Shown here piece after piece: positions 7,713 through 16,843 of a DNA stretch of 64,000 nucleotides (positions within the stretch are counted from its first letter, which is position 1; every line of letters begins with the position of its first letter). Source of the DNA: Flavisolibacter longurius (GTDB lineage: Bacteria > Bacteroidota > Bacteroidia > Chitinophagales > Chitinophagaceae); assembly GCA_014163555.1 (NCBI GenBank), contig JACJGO010000007.1:124001-188000 (forward strand), written 5' to 3'. The position numbers and the translations under genes were made by a program. The notes beneath the pieces are model-generated. The model was not told the origin of the DNA and did no database searches. It was given only the letters and a program-made list of their open reading frames with translations.

Positions 7713-9932
7713 ATGCAAGGAATGCTTTCTGCGCTTTTCCTGGTGCTGTTAATGGTTGCCGGCAACGGCTATGCCCAGGAGGCACCCACGGGGCCGCGGC
7801 AGGACCAGGGAAAGCCGGTCCGCCTCACACCCGTTTCCCCCACCGCTTCGTCCATCCAGGTACAGGCCATGCTTGACAGGGGGCAGGATATTTATTTCGG
7901 TCGCGGCACCTACACGATAGGAACCTTGCGGATAAAAGGGGGAAAAAGCGGCCTGCTTTGGGGAGCCGGACGGCTGACCACCGTTCTCCAGGGTTCTATC
8001 ATTATCGAAGGCACCCCTTCGCTAACGATAGGCAACTTTAGTTTAGTCAATACACAGGCACCAAAGGGTTCTTCTCTGATTGACATAATAGGAAATGTCC
8101 GGACCGATATAACGTTAATGAATACCCTTATTTCGGGAAACAGGGAATCAGTGGGCATTCGTATAAAAGCGCCGGGCAACATTCTTATCCAGGGCTGCAA
8201 TCCGAAATGGGCCGACATTGGCATCAGCATCGAACACCCAAAGGCAACGGTGGCCATATTTGGCGGCAACCTGCAATACAACCGCATCCACATCCAACAG
8301 CAAAAAGGCCACCTCGATGCAAGGGCTTTCGGCATCCAGGGCACCAGGGGCGACGCCGATGTCGTGATACAAACACCCTCACCGTTGAATTATCATATTC
8401 TGGAAGGGATTCGTTCGGAAGGAAGCAACGGGGGCAATCCGGAGGAAGTGTTCTTGCAGGTACCCCGCACAAAGGCTGCCGTGAACGTGCTGCTGCGGGC
8501 AAATACCTTGGGAAGCATGGTACGGTATGCAGACTACAATGCCAATGGAAAGCTGGTCCTCCTCGAAAACGTAAATTACCCCGGCCCCGAAGACAAACAG
8601 TCACTAGGGGTGAAAACGGGAAGTTTTGGAAACGCCCGGGTGCTGAGTTACGGAAACAAATATGGCTTGAGCTATGATACTGCACCCGGGCCTTTCGCGG
8701 TGAGTGCTTCAACAACCGTGCAATCCATGGGTGACCTTTGGATGCTTCCGAATCAAACCGACTATTCCAAACGGTTCAATGAGCCGATTACGGCAGCAGC
8801 CTTGGAAAATGCCGGGAAAAAGAGTCCGCCAAATGTTTTGTTTAGGAACAATGTGGTAGGGGAAAGGTTGCCGGAAGGGGCCCGCTATAGGGTGGCCACC
8901 CTGCCCCGCTTAGCCAACCTGGCGGAACTCATGCCAAGCGTAACGGATTATGGTGCCATTCCGGGAGACGGAAAGGATGACAGGGAAGCCATTCAAAAGG
9001 CAATGGCAGCAGCTGAAAAGGAGGGCATTGCGGGAGCATTATATTTTCCCACGGGAATCTATGAATTAGCAGAGCCGCTGTTCCTGGATCATTTTGCCGG
9101 TGGTGGGTTCTGGGGCGACGGCGCAGAAAAGACAGTCCTGGTAAGCACCTCGGGAAAGGGGGTGCTGCTGTCGGATGGTGCGGGTTATGCCTTGTTTGCA
9201 GACATCGGTTTTGCGAACAGGAAGGGAGCCGAATCCAAAACCGCCGATTTTGACTGGAGAACGGATTTGTCGCCGGCGAAAAAACAGGGAGGACGGGGAG
9301 CTGCCTTGCAGGCCAATATGTTTTACCGTTGCCGCTTTGAGAATGGGAGCGTAGGCATGGCGGTTGGAAAAAACAGGATGGGCGACGGCTTTATGATGAT
9401 AGATTGTTGGTTCAGGAACCACCGGACAGTAAGGGGAGAAGGAGCAGCCTATCTCTCGGAAGGTTTTAATGCCCTCACCAATCCCCTGGTACATTGTTCA
9501 TTTGAAAACAGTGATCATGCCGTGATCAATGCAAAAGGCAGTTTTAATTTTTATGGCAACCGCTTGGCCAACATACAAAAGGCGGCGTTGAAATTGATGA
9601 CAGTGGTCGGGGATGGATTTGCCATTGTCAACAATACAATGGATGCCTCGCCTGTACCCTTTCTCTCCACGGGACACAGCTCTTCCAGGGCACACATACT
9701 AATGGATGGTGTACGGGTAGAGGCGGCTCCGCGGAAGGTTCCGGCTTCATCCTATGCCCTGGGGGGCTCGGTTTTGATCCTGAATACCTCGTTTCCCAAC
9801 CGTACGGTCACCAATGGTGGTGGGATCGGTGACAACTCGTTGATCATTTTAAATACGGAGGCCGCGGAGGTTTCGGTAAGTGGCCGGGCGCATGGGTATT
9901 TTGAGGGGAAAGGGGAAAAGACGAAAAGGTGA
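7713..9932 (+). CDS. Secreted right-handed beta-helix protein (pectate-lyase-3 like)
   Basis: 739 residues from the ATG at 7713, chosen because it begins a clean signal peptide (MQGMLSALFLVLLMVAGNGYAQ). Around residues 405-470 is the signature of pectate_lyase_3/GH28-like proteins: TDYGAIPGDGKDDREAIQKA and then ALYFPTGIYELAEPL. The first 350 residues also read as beta-helix coils (repeated short strands ending in G or N). Such proteins bind or cleave polysaccharides outside the cytoplasm. No lyase catalytic residues can be assigned by eye. No T9SS C-terminal domain is visible, so it may stay periplasmic or on the surface. The polysaccharide locus just upstream makes a role in polymer turnover possible, but this is context only. 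Confidence 0.75.
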   Translation: MQGMLSALFLVLLMVAGNGYAQEAPTGPRQDQGKPVRLTPVSPTASSIQVQAMLDRGQDIYFGRGTYTIGTLRIKGGKSGLLWGAGRLTTVLQGSIIIEGTPSLTIGNFSLVNTQAPKGSSLIDIIGNVRTDITLMNTLISGNRESVGIRIKAPGNILIQGCNPKWADIGISIEHPKATVAIFGGNLQYNRIHIQQQKGHLDARAFGIQGTRGDADVVIQTPSPLNYHILEGIRSEGSNGGNPEEVFLQVPRTKAAVNVLLRANTLGSMVRYADYNANGKLVLLENVNYPGPEDKQSLGVKTGSFGNARVLSYGNKYGLSYDTAPGPFAVSASTTVQSMGDLWMLPNQTDYSKRFNEPITAAALENAGKKSPPNVLFRNNVVGERLPEGARYRVATLPRLANLAELMPSVTDYGAIPGDGKDDREAIQKAMAAAEKEGIAGALYFPTGIYELAEPLFLDHFAGGGFWGDGAEKTVLVSTSGKGVLLSDGAGYALFADIGFANRKGAESKTADFDWRTDLSPAKKQGGRGAALQANMFYRCRFENGSVGMAVGKNRMGDGFMMIDCWFRNHRTVRGEGAAYLSEGFNALTNPLVHCSFENSDHAVINAKGSFNFYGNRLANIQKAALKLMTVVGDGFAIVNNTMDASPVPFLSTGHSSSRAHILMDGVRVEAAPRKVPASSYALGGSVLILNTSFPNRTVTNGGGIGDNSLIILNTEAAEVSVSGRAHGYFEGKGEKTKR

Positions 9933-10432
9933 CGGGATTGCGGGAGAGAGTGCAGAGAAGCCGCTGTCGTTAGCAGCTCGAATAGAGGGGTACCTTGCGC
10001 CGGTCGAAGGAAGCCGGTTTTTTACAATAGGAAACCGATTCAACTCGCAATACGCCAATAACCATCAAATCAAACCATACTGCCAGGTGAACTATCTAAT
10101 CATGCCATGCATTCAGCATACAATTGCCCACGAAAAACAACGGCAAATTGTGAACTGTAAACGTTGTAGAGGAAAATGTAGGGCAGATGGTAATGGAATA
10201 CGAATAGCTAGTAAAGGGGAGGAAAGGAAATGACCAGTTAACCGCCGGCTCGGGCGCCCGGCAGAAAGATAACCTGCCAAGCAGCAAGAATAAAACAGCA
10301 CAGAGCAGGGCCAGCTAATCTCACGGGGAAAGGATGATAACCGGGATAGCAAAAAAAGCGAACAGGGTGCTGCGATGGACAAATGGTGGTCATTACAGCA
10401 ACAGCAGGAAGGGCGCAGAACCATTCCGGGTT
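9933..10432. other. Intergenic stretch without recognisable gene
   Basis: 500 bases between convergent genes. Short open frames exist on both strands but have no signal peptide, no start-site context and odd composition. No strong terminator hairpin was found. Confidence 0.5.
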
Positions 10433-12094
10433 TTAGCGTACAGTCCGGGAAACCGTAAGACAGATTTCCCTTTCCCCGCTTTCTGGATGGGTTCGTAGCC
10501 ATAAGCTCAGGTCCATATTGGCCTCCGGGAGCTGGTAGTTGATTTTGTAGTTGAGTTCCGCAAAGACTTCATAGCGCTTGTAAGGGATCGACAGGCGTTC
10601 CAGGGTCGACTCAATATCATTTAATTTCGACCGGAACGCCGCCAGTTCTTCATCCCCCCGGGCTCTTTGCCGGGTAAAGCGGTTTCCTTCTTTCGCTTTG
10701 GCGTTGAAAGTGCTGGTATAAATAATCCCTCCTCTCTCATTGACGACGACCTGGCTGCTATTCGCCTGCGGCAGTTCGAACTGGCTGTGAAAGACAGTTT
10801 CTTTCCCGTTGTTGATCCCGGGGCCCTGGATGATTTTGTCCGGGTCCGACCGCAGGGCTTCCACAATGACCCCAAGGGCCGCAGCAAACCCTGGCGGGAA
10901 CCGGTTGGCAGGTGAATCAAAGCCAAAAGCAAAACTTCTTTTTTCCGGGTCCGCTGCATCACAGGGAACACTGTCCCGGTGCATGGCGATCAGTTGCCGT
11001 TCATCGGGAGGAAAAACAACCTCGTTATCATCGGCATTCAATTCCCCCAGCAGTTCACCTTTGACTTCTACCGTTTTTTTCGGTTCCAACAGGATGGAAT
11101 GAAACCGGCTGTCGGAGGTTTTGTAATAGGGCTCGTTCCAGCTTGTATTGTTGTTGGTGCCGGTGGCATGAACACATTTGACAAAAAAGCTGAGCTTGAC
11201 GGTATCGTTGGAGTTGTTGTAATACGAGAGACGGTAAGAGGCAACCGGGTGGCCCTCCCGGAATTTATAACTGATCTTCTGTTTGACCAGCTCAATGTTT
11301 TTACTGTATTTGGTGCAGGCATTAACGATCAGCCGCGCATAATCCTTGCTCCAGTCCATCACATCGTCCTGCTCTTTTTTATGCAGGTCGTAGTAAAGAA
11401 ACCTGACTTTGTTCGTATGGAGAATGTTGTCGGGATTGTAGGGAATGGTCTCCAGTTTCGAAAGCCGGAAGCCGGCCATAAACGCCGTAATGCGTTGCAC
11501 TTTTTTCGGGTGCGCTGCCGTCAGGGTAGCCTGGTTCACGTCTGTCTGGATCAGCCGGGAGAGATAGTTGGCGATCACCGATTCGTCTTTTTCATCTTCC
11601 CAGAAAAACCGGCCAAAATAGTAGCCGGCCAGTATATCGGCCTGGCATTCATAGATGCGTTTTTGTTCAAAGGAAAGCTGGTTGAAGGCATCGGCCGAAT
11701 AAAAGGCAAACTGTTTTTGATGGGCAACTTCGTGACAAAGCACAAGGGGTAAAATAACGTGGAGCGCTGTACTGTTATCAAATTTTTCGAAAATGTTCTT
11801 GATTTCAAAAGGGTTGATAATTAAACCGAAGGAAGGGTGGGAGAGGATAGGACCTTCTTTGGATTGATAGACAGCAAACGGCAGGTCGGTTTTCTTTTTC
11901 AGGAAAGAAATCATTTGCAGTAGCTCCCTGTTAAACGGGTTGGCACTGTCAAAGGTGGAAAGTTTCAGCTTTTGGGACAAGGATGCAAATTCGCTGTCCG
12001 GTCCCGGGTGACTGGCTGGGTAGACCTGCGAAAAAATCGTTTTCGGAAGGAAGCATAAAAGCAACAAAACCGTCCTGATAAATTTTATTTGCAT
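10433..12094 (-). CDS. Secreted zinc metallopeptidase-like protein (HExxH)
   Basis: 553 residues with a signal peptide (MQIKFIRTVLLLLCFLPKTIFSQ). The zinc site HEVAHQKQF is at residues 121-129 inside a hydrophobic helix, and Glu149 in YECQADILAGYY, 28 residues on, fits the third ligand of a gluzincin, like M48-type or similar 'ExxxD' peptidases. The remaining 380 residues match no family I recognise; they are mixed alpha/beta and probably substrate-binding or structural. Transcribed alone, opposite to its neighbours. Active-site residues are intact, so it should be a working peptidase of the periplasm or cell surface. Substrate unknown. Confidence 0.65.
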   Translation of the reverse strand: MQIKFIRTVLLLLCFLPKTIFSQVYPASHPGPDSEFASLSQKLKLSTFDSANPFNRELLQMISFLKKKTDLPFAVYQSKEGPILSHPSFGLIINPFEIKNIFEKFDNSTALHVILPLVLCHEVAHQKQFAFYSADAFNQLSFEQKRIYECQADILAGYYFGRFFWEDEKDESVIANYLSRLIQTDVNQATLTAAHPKKVQRITAFMAGFRLSKLETIPYNPDNILHTNKVRFLYYDLHKKEQDDVMDWSKDYARLIVNACTKYSKNIELVKQKISYKFREGHPVASYRLSYYNNSNDTVKLSFFVKCVHATGTNNNTSWNEPYYKTSDSRFHSILLEPKKTVEVKGELLGELNADDNEVVFPPDERQLIAMHRDSVPCDAADPEKRSFAFGFDSPANRFPPGFAAALGVIVEALRSDPDKIIQGPGINNGKETVFHSQFELPQANSSQVVVNERGGIIYTSTFNAKAKEGNRFTRQRARGDEELAAFRSKLNDIESTLERLSIPYKRYEVFAELNYKINYQLPEANMDLSLWLRTHPESGEREICLTVSRTVR

Positions 12095-12791
12095 TTCAGT
12101 GCTTGGATTAGGGTAAACCGAACACAGGACTGGATTCTACAAACAATCGGTACAAAGCGTTTTGCGGGTGCTATGCCTCTGCAGGTGCAAGAAGCATTCC
12201 ACCGAAACCGGGTCGGGTGTCAACCAAGTTTTGGTGGGGAAACTTTGTTGACAAAAACAGCTTGTTGATTCCTTGTAATCGGAGGCTTTTCAGGAATTGG
12301 TTTGAAACGGGGCCGTGCTCATTTCCGGCCTCGCAATGTTTTTTACGAGCAGCTTTTCGAGTAGGACAATAGAGTAGGCTTGTGAGATTCAGTGGTAAAT
12401 GTACAGCATTTTTGAGAATTCAATCATGGCGCCAACAGTCCTTGGGAAGGAACGCGAAGGCAACAGGTGAAAACTGCAGGAGCGGGCCCGCTTGGGTGAG
12501 GGTTGTTTGTAGAGTGGACTTACCGTGTTGGGTTAAACCAGCCCCTTGCAAAACCGTTGTATTCTTCCCATCAGGAAAAGGAGGCTTCGCCAGGAAACGA
12601 CGCCGCCACGGGAACAAGGCCGGTTGGCAGGAAGCACTCGTGTAGCCGCCAACGGAGGGTTAATCCCGGAACCCCTATCTTTAACGCATCACGGTAAACT
12701 TTACAGCCGCTGTTCGGCGGGCCCGGTAGGCCCCGGGCGGTTGCAGCGGCAGTGGGTAGGTGTCGATCCGGTCATTCGAAAAAAGGGAAAA
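12095..12791. other. Gene-free interval before small outer-membrane protein
   Basis: About 700 bases between divergent genes. Open frames here have no homology I recognise and no signal peptides. It seems to be non-coding or decayed sequence; no repeat or strong hairpin was noticed. Confidence 0.5.
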
Positions 12792-13337
12792 GTGTCAGGA
12801 AAGGGTAGCGTTCTGTTTTTGGTAATTTGGTTCGTCCTGATGGTTGGCGCAGGCCAAACCGCCTGCGCATCGGATACAACCCGCCATTCCCTGAAAAGCC
12901 ACATCCTTTATGCGACCTTTGGTGGAAAGGAAAATTTTGGATCCCTGAATTATGCCCATATATTTTCGTCGGGAAAAAAACTGGTTTGGGCTTTCAGCAT
13001 CGGCCTGCAGCCTTTTCACCTGGACCGGGAGTTATCGATTCCGCTTTCCATTTGTGCGTTTACACAAGGTCGCCTCCATCACCTGGAAGTAGACCTCACC
13101 GCAACCTTTTTCATGGACAAATTTCATCCAAACAATGCCATCCGGCAGGAAGACTTTAATAAACAGCTCTATATCACCCCTTTTCTTTGCTATCGCCTGC
13201 AGGGAAGGCGTGGCCTGGTAGTGAAAACGGGGGTTGGTCCCCAGCTTTTGCTGGATCCCCCCTCGAAAAATGTGCTGGATGTCAGTGCCCGGGTACTCCG
13301 ACCTTCGTTCTTTGGGAGCCTCGGTTTCAGTTTTTAG
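12792..13337 (+). CDS. Small outer-membrane beta-barrel-like protein, hypothetical
   Basis: 181 residues if started at the GTG at 12792, which directly begins a signal peptide (SGKGSVLFLVIWFVLMVGAGQTACASD). The frame is open further up to 12546, but those residues look random. The mature part alternates polar and aromatic residues in short strands and ends in an aromatic (SLGFSF), as outer-membrane barrels do. No family recognised. Weak start context and a gene-poor neighbourhood make it uncertain whether it is expressed. Confidence 0.5.
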   Translation: MSGKGSVLFLVIWFVLMVGAGQTACASDTTRHSLKSHILYATFGGKENFGSLNYAHIFSSGKKLVWAFSIGLQPFHLDRELSIPLSICAFTQGRLHHLEVDLTATFFMDKFHPNNAIRQEDFNKQLYITPFLCYRLQGRRGLVVKTGVGPQLLLDPPSKNVLDVSARVLRPSFFGSLGFSF

Positions 13338-13839
13338 ACGGTCCCGGTTTTTCACCCGACAAAGACCGCTTGCGCGGCTTCTATTTTTTCCATCCGGATG
13401 AGCAGTGGCAGGCGGCACGAGAACGGGTTTTTCCTGCGTTCCGCTTCTGATAGAATCTTTGGCCAGGAACAGGGCTGGCGAACATAGGGAAAGGTAAAGC
13501 AAGGCGCTTTCTTTCCTTCAATTTAGAATTGTCTCCTTTTTGGCCTGGATCACGTTCGCATTGGAGCGTGGTGTTTTGTGCGAACCGCGAAGGGTATGTG
13601 CCGCACAGGAACTGGTGAAGGCTACCAGCGAATGCAACCGCTTTTGGGATGGCATTCGTAAACGCGGCATTCTAACCCTTTCGCCTAACCTGGAAAAGCA
13701 ACGGTCCGGCCAGCGGAAAACGAAAAGGCGGTGCCAGAAGGTTGGGTGGGTTTCTTTACCGGAGCACCGTCAAACGAGGGAGCGAATCGCATTCGCAATC
13801 CGGTAAACAGTCCGGTGCCGCCGTTTTGGTAAAAGAAAT
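13338..13839. other. Gene-poor interval with clustered small hairpins
   Basis: 500 bases without a credible gene. It holds three small inverted repeats built from related words: GTTCGCA/TGCGAAC (13554-13560, 13579-13585), CGAATGC/GCATTCG (13629-13635, 13652-13658) and GCGAAT/ATTCGC (13782-13796). Confidence 0.45.
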
Positions 13840-14370
13840 TCATTCGAATAGTTTCCGGATCGCCGCGTCCAGCTTGGTTTTGCTCAGCTCCTCTTCATAA
13901 AATTGCCGGTAGCCCTTGCCCCGGTTCAGGAAGAGGGAGGCGGGTATGGCGCCGGACCAGGACGAATCCACTGCGGGTACAAAAAGGTCGGCATTGGCTT
14001 CATCGAGAAAAACCACAGGAGCAGTTAGCTTGCGCCGGGCAACAAAATGCTGCACCGCTTTTGGATAGGATTCTTTCAGGTCGAGGCTGACCAGAACCAG
14101 GCGTAGGCCCTGGGCCCGGTACCGGGTGGCAGCATCCTGGAAATGGGGCAGTTCGGCAATACAGGGTTTGCAGAAGGTTGCCCAGAAATTGATAATCGTA
14201 GGCCCGGAGGCAGTGTCCATCGCCGTTTTTAAGTCTTCCAGATTCCAGACGGGGATAGCCTGGGCATCAGACCGGGCCGTGGTCACCACCAGGGCCGCCA
14301 GCAACACCAGGTTGCAGGCTGTCTTCCGTAGAAAGACCCCACTGTTTTTGTAAGCTGCTGTATTCTTCAT
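13840..14370 (-). CDS. TlpA/ResA-like thioredoxin-fold protein
   Basis: 176 residues with a signal peptide up to about residue 37 (LVLLAALVVTTARSDAQ). The redox motif is WATFCKPC with Cys67 and Cys70, followed by the ELPHFQ helix, as in TlpA-like disulfide reductases of the periplasm. A cis-Pro region (GAIPASLFLNRG) is present near residue 140. It probably reduces or exchanges disulfides in exported proteins. Its start lies inside the upstream trmH gene: the two frames overlap by 104 bases, so translation is likely coupled. Confidence 0.85.
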   Translation of the reverse strand: MKNTAAYKNSGVFLRKTACNLVLLAALVVTTARSDAQAIPVWNLEDLKTAMDTASGPTIINFWATFCKPCIAELPHFQDAATRYRAQGLRLVLVSLDLKESYPKAVQHFVARRKLTAPVVFLDEANADLFVPAVDSSWSGAIPASLFLNRGKGYRQFYEEELSKTKLDAAIRKLFE

Positions 14371-14908
14371 GACTTAGTTTTTGATTGGTATACTGACCGG
14401 CAGCCGCTTTTTGCCGGTAAGCTTCGTACAAGCTAACGGCACAGGCCACACTGATATTCAGCGACCGGATCATCCCTACCTGCGGGATGATAAAATTGCC
14501 ATCGGCCATTGCCCGCAGTTCATCGCTTACACCGGCATGTTCGTTGCCAAACACCAGGGCCAGGCTGCCGGTAATGTCAAGGTTGTATAAACTTACCGCA
14601 TCCGAGGACAAATGCGTTGTTAAAACCGTACGGTACTTTTGCCGCAAGGCGGCCATACATTCTTCCACCGCGTCGTACTGGTGCACAGTAAGCCACTTGG
14701 CGGCACTGCTGCTGCTGCGGCTTCCCCATTTTTTATGGCGGGGAATTTTGGTGGTCAGCACATAGATCTCCTGGATGCCAACCGCATCGCAACTGCGCAT
14801 GACGGCGGAAATATTGTGGGGGTCAAAAACATTTTCAAGAACAACGGTGAGGTCATTCTGCCGGTGGGAGAGCACCGATTGGATCCGTTGCTGGCGTTCG
14901 GGTGTCAT
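14267..14908 (-). CDS. trmH: tRNA/rRNA 2'-O-methyltransferase, TrmH (SpoU) family
   Basis: 213 residues. SpoU motif 1 is LENVFDPHNISAVMRSCDAVG (residues about 24-44), motif 2 LALVFGNEHAGVS, motif 3 IPQVGMIRSLNISVA; the last forms the trefoil-knot SAM site. The layout is that of tRNA (guanosine-18-2'-O)-methyltransferase. The last about 20 residues (after KQWG) are Gly- and Pro-rich and are read over the signal-peptide codons of the next gene, so the tail may have been gained by loss of an earlier stop. A TATCTTTC box at 14913-14920 would place the mRNA start one base before the ATG. Confidence 0.85.
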   Translation of the reverse strand: MTPERQQRIQSVLSHRQNDLTVVLENVFDPHNISAVMRSCDAVGIQEIYVLTTKIPRHKKWGSRSSSSAAKWLTVHQYDAVEECMAALRQKYRTVLTTHLSSDAVSLYNLDITGSLALVFGNEHAGVSDELRAMADGNFIIPQVGMIRSLNISVACAVSLYEAYRQKAAAGQYTNQKLSHEEYSSLQKQWGLSTEDSLQPGVAGGPGGDHGPV

Positions 14909-14912
14909 GGGG

Positions 14913-14920
14913 GAAAGATA
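14913..14920 (-). promoter_or_regulatory. Putative -7 box of trmH, nearly leaderless
   Basis: On the minus strand TATCTTTC ends 5 bases before the trmH ATG. With the usual spacing the transcript would begin one base before the start codon. Confidence 0.4.
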
Positions 14921-14934
14921 AGAAGGGATGGTGA

Positions 14935-14976
14935 GTGATGAATGATGAATGATGAATGATGAGTGATGAGTGATGA
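14935..14976. repeat. Six tandem copies of a 7-base unit
   Basis: Units GTGATGA, ATGATGA (three times), GTGATGA (twice), directly upstream of trmH. Only the first base of the unit varies. Such short repeats can change copy number by slippage. Confidence 0.8.
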
Positions 14977-15099
14977 GTGGTATGTTAGTAAATAGATTGC
15001 TTGAGGGGGGAGGGGAATGAGGGGAGGGCGGTGATGAAAAATGAGGGGAAAGATTTTGGAGGTTATATGGGAATGATCCTTACATTTGCAACCCCGTTT

Positions 15100-15173
15100 C
15101 GGGTGGTGGCGCAGCCCGGTAGCGCACTTGTATGGGGTGCAAGGGGTCGCTGGTTCGAATCCAGTCCACCCGA
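15100..15173 (+). tRNA. tRNA-Pro (GGG anticodon)
   Basis: 74 bases fold into a full cloverleaf: acceptor CGGGTGG / CCACCCG, D-arm GCGC...GCGC, anticodon stem CTTGT / GCAAG with loop ATGGGGT (anticodon GGG at 15134-15136), T-arm GCTGG-TTCGAAT-CCAGT, discriminator A. No CCA is encoded. It reads CCC and CCU codons. A terminator follows at once. Confidence 0.95.
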
Positions 15174-15180
15174 CGTTTTG

Positions 15181-15208
15181 AAAGGCAGCAGTTTTGCTGC
15201 CTTTTTTT
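15181..15208 (+). terminator. Terminator of tRNA-Pro(GGG)
   Basis: Stem GGCAGCA / TGCTGCC with loop GTTT, followed by seven Ts; 8 bases after the tRNA end. Confidence 0.85.
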
Positions 15209-15452
15209 ATACCGCTTGATTTCCTATCCTTTTATTGTCAGGGTAACAAAATTGACCCGGCAAGGCCTGCCATCAAACGGGGGTCGACGGGAGCATTTCA
15301 TCCCCTTTTTTGCCTGCTTTAGAAGCAAAGGAAGTCAGTTTCGGTGACGGAACCTGTTGTTTTCGAATGCGCTGGTTGGCAGTGAATGATTTCATACGTT
15401 TTTAATACCGATATAATGATAAACCCTTATTGCTTTTGCCGCCCACGGCGAA

Positions 15453-15461
15453 CATCTTTGC
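15453..15461 (+). promoter_or_regulatory. Putative promoter of the T9SS pseudogene
   Basis: -7 box CATCTTTGC (one mismatch to TAnnTTTGC) with a TTG-rich -33 region around 15430-15438. The transcript would start near 15464, 17 bases before the ATG. Confidence 0.4.
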
Positions 15462-15480
15462 GGCTGAATCAATCTCAACG

Positions 15481-16502
15481 ATGAAAAAATTTTACGCCAG
15501 CCTTCTTTAGTTTTTCTTATGCGGCATCAGCTCAGTTTTCCGGTGCATATGCGCCGGCCAACTGGACCACAGTCGTTTCGGCCGGAAGCAATGGTACTGT
15601 GAACACAACCGGGGCTCCGGCTCCGATCACGATCACGGGTAGCAATGATCCCAGTAACCCACTTACAACAACACCCGTCACAACAGATTTTACGATCGTA
15701 GCCCCTACATCAGGCATCTGGAGGTATACCTGGACCTACCACTCAAATGACCAGGATGGCGACCCACAATACGATCCTGCCGGAATCCTGATTAATGGCG
15801 TTTTTTACACAACTCACAAATAATCTGGTTGGAGTTGATCAGACTGGAACATTTACCGCACCCTCTGTCACGGCCGGCACCACTATAGGCTTTCGGGTCA
15901 GTGCAACGGATAATAATTCCTCAGGTAATGCCACTTTCACCATTTCGGATTTCAAAGCACCGGGATCGGTGATGCCTGTGACACTGGTGAGCTTTACAGC
16001 CAGGCCGCAGGCGCAGTCTGTATTGCTTCAGTGGAAAACGGTAGATGAGAGCAAGCTGTCCGGTTATACAGTGGAACGTTCTACCGACGGAATTCATTTT
16101 GGTGCGATCGCAAAGGTTTCGGCCCGCAATACACCCAACCCGCAAACCTATGAGGCTTCCGATTCCAGTCCTTTACCTGGAACCAGTTATTATCGTCTCC
16201 GTATCAACGAACTGTATGGCGGGGATAGATTTTCGACAATTGTTTCCGTAAAGCGGGAAGGGAACGTCCGGCTGCAGGTTTATCCCAACCCGGTTAAAGA
16301 CAGGCTAACGGTAACCGTTACCTCAGACAGGGCAGGGGCCAAAAGGCTGGAACTGACCGACGTTGGCGGAAGAGTCATTCATTCAAAACTATACAGCGTG
16401 CAGGAAGGGCAGCAAACGCTTACGGTTGATTACCTGCCACAGGCAAGAGTGGTTTATTACCTGCGCCTAGAGAATACGGTAATTCCCTTTGTTAAGGAAT
16501 AA
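15481..16502 (+). pseudogene. Secreted T9SS type A protein broken by two +1 homopolymer frameshifts
   Basis: The ATG at 15481 is followed by A6 (15484-15489) and reads only 9 codons. Removing one A restores a signal peptide (MKNFTPAFFSFSYAASAQ) that continues in the next frame. A second shift lies at T6 (15801-15806): removing one T joins ILINGVF to TQLTNNLVGVDQTG. The repaired protein has 339 residues: signal peptide, a beta-rich domain to about residue 160, a fibronectin-III-like part (MPVTLVSFTARPQAQSVLLQ), and a T9SS type A C-terminal domain from VYPNPVKDRL. Other long homopolymers in the window, such as T9 in the DUF6089 gene, leave their frames intact, so the shifts are probably real rather than read errors. 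Confidence 0.8.
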
Positions 16503-16517
16503 ACGATTCTAAAAGCA

Positions 16518-16566
16518 ATCCCCTGTTCTGCCCGCTTCTTACGGGTTGGAGCAGGGGATTTGTTTT
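16518..16566 (+). terminator. Terminator after the T9SS pseudogene
   Basis: Outer stem AATCCCCTG / CAGGGGATT with an inner CCCG / CGGG stem, followed by a TTGTTTT tract. It starts 16 bases after the stop codon. Confidence 0.75.
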
Positions 16567-16742
16567 ACCTGAATGGTGCTGCATAAAATAAGCACATGAC
16601 ATAAAACCTTCCAGTCAAACGAGGTTTAATTATGTCATTTGCATCTTGTTGAATTTTATATGTGTAAAGAAAAAGATACGGCAGAAACCTGGTTGTCCAG
16701 ACGTATTTCCGGATATGCTTTTTTATATATTTGCTACGCATA

Positions 16743-16816
16743 CGGGATGTAGCGCAGCCCGGTAGCGCACTACGTTCGGGACGTAGGGGTCGCTGGTTCG
16801 AATCCAGTCATCCCGA
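16743..16816 (+). tRNA. tRNA-Pro (CGG anticodon)
   Basis: 74-base cloverleaf: acceptor CGGGATG / CATCCCG, anticodon stem CTACG / CGTAG with loop TTCGGGA (anticodon CGG at 16777-16779), T-arm GCTGG-TTCGAAT-CCAGT, discriminator A. It reads CCG codons. It shares the D-arm and T-arm half with the tRNA-Pro at 15100. Confidence 0.95.
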
Positions 16817-16843
16817 CCTATTAAATCTTACAAAAAACAATCT

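Noticed and set aside
10979-11752. 257-codon open frame antisense to the HExxH peptidase
   Set aside because: The opposite strand carries a clear signal peptide and zinc motif; this frame is its shadow.
12546-12791. N-terminal extension of the small outer-membrane protein
   Set aside because: Basic random residues precede a clean signal peptide that starts at the GTG 12792.
13540-13806. 88-codon open frame in the gene-poor belt
   Set aside because: Basic, no domain, no promoter, and the codons lie over small hairpins.
15801-15806. Programmed frameshift at T6 in the T9SS gene
   Set aside because: A second shift at A6 after the start codon would also be needed, and no stimulating structure was noticed; mutation or phase variation is simpler.
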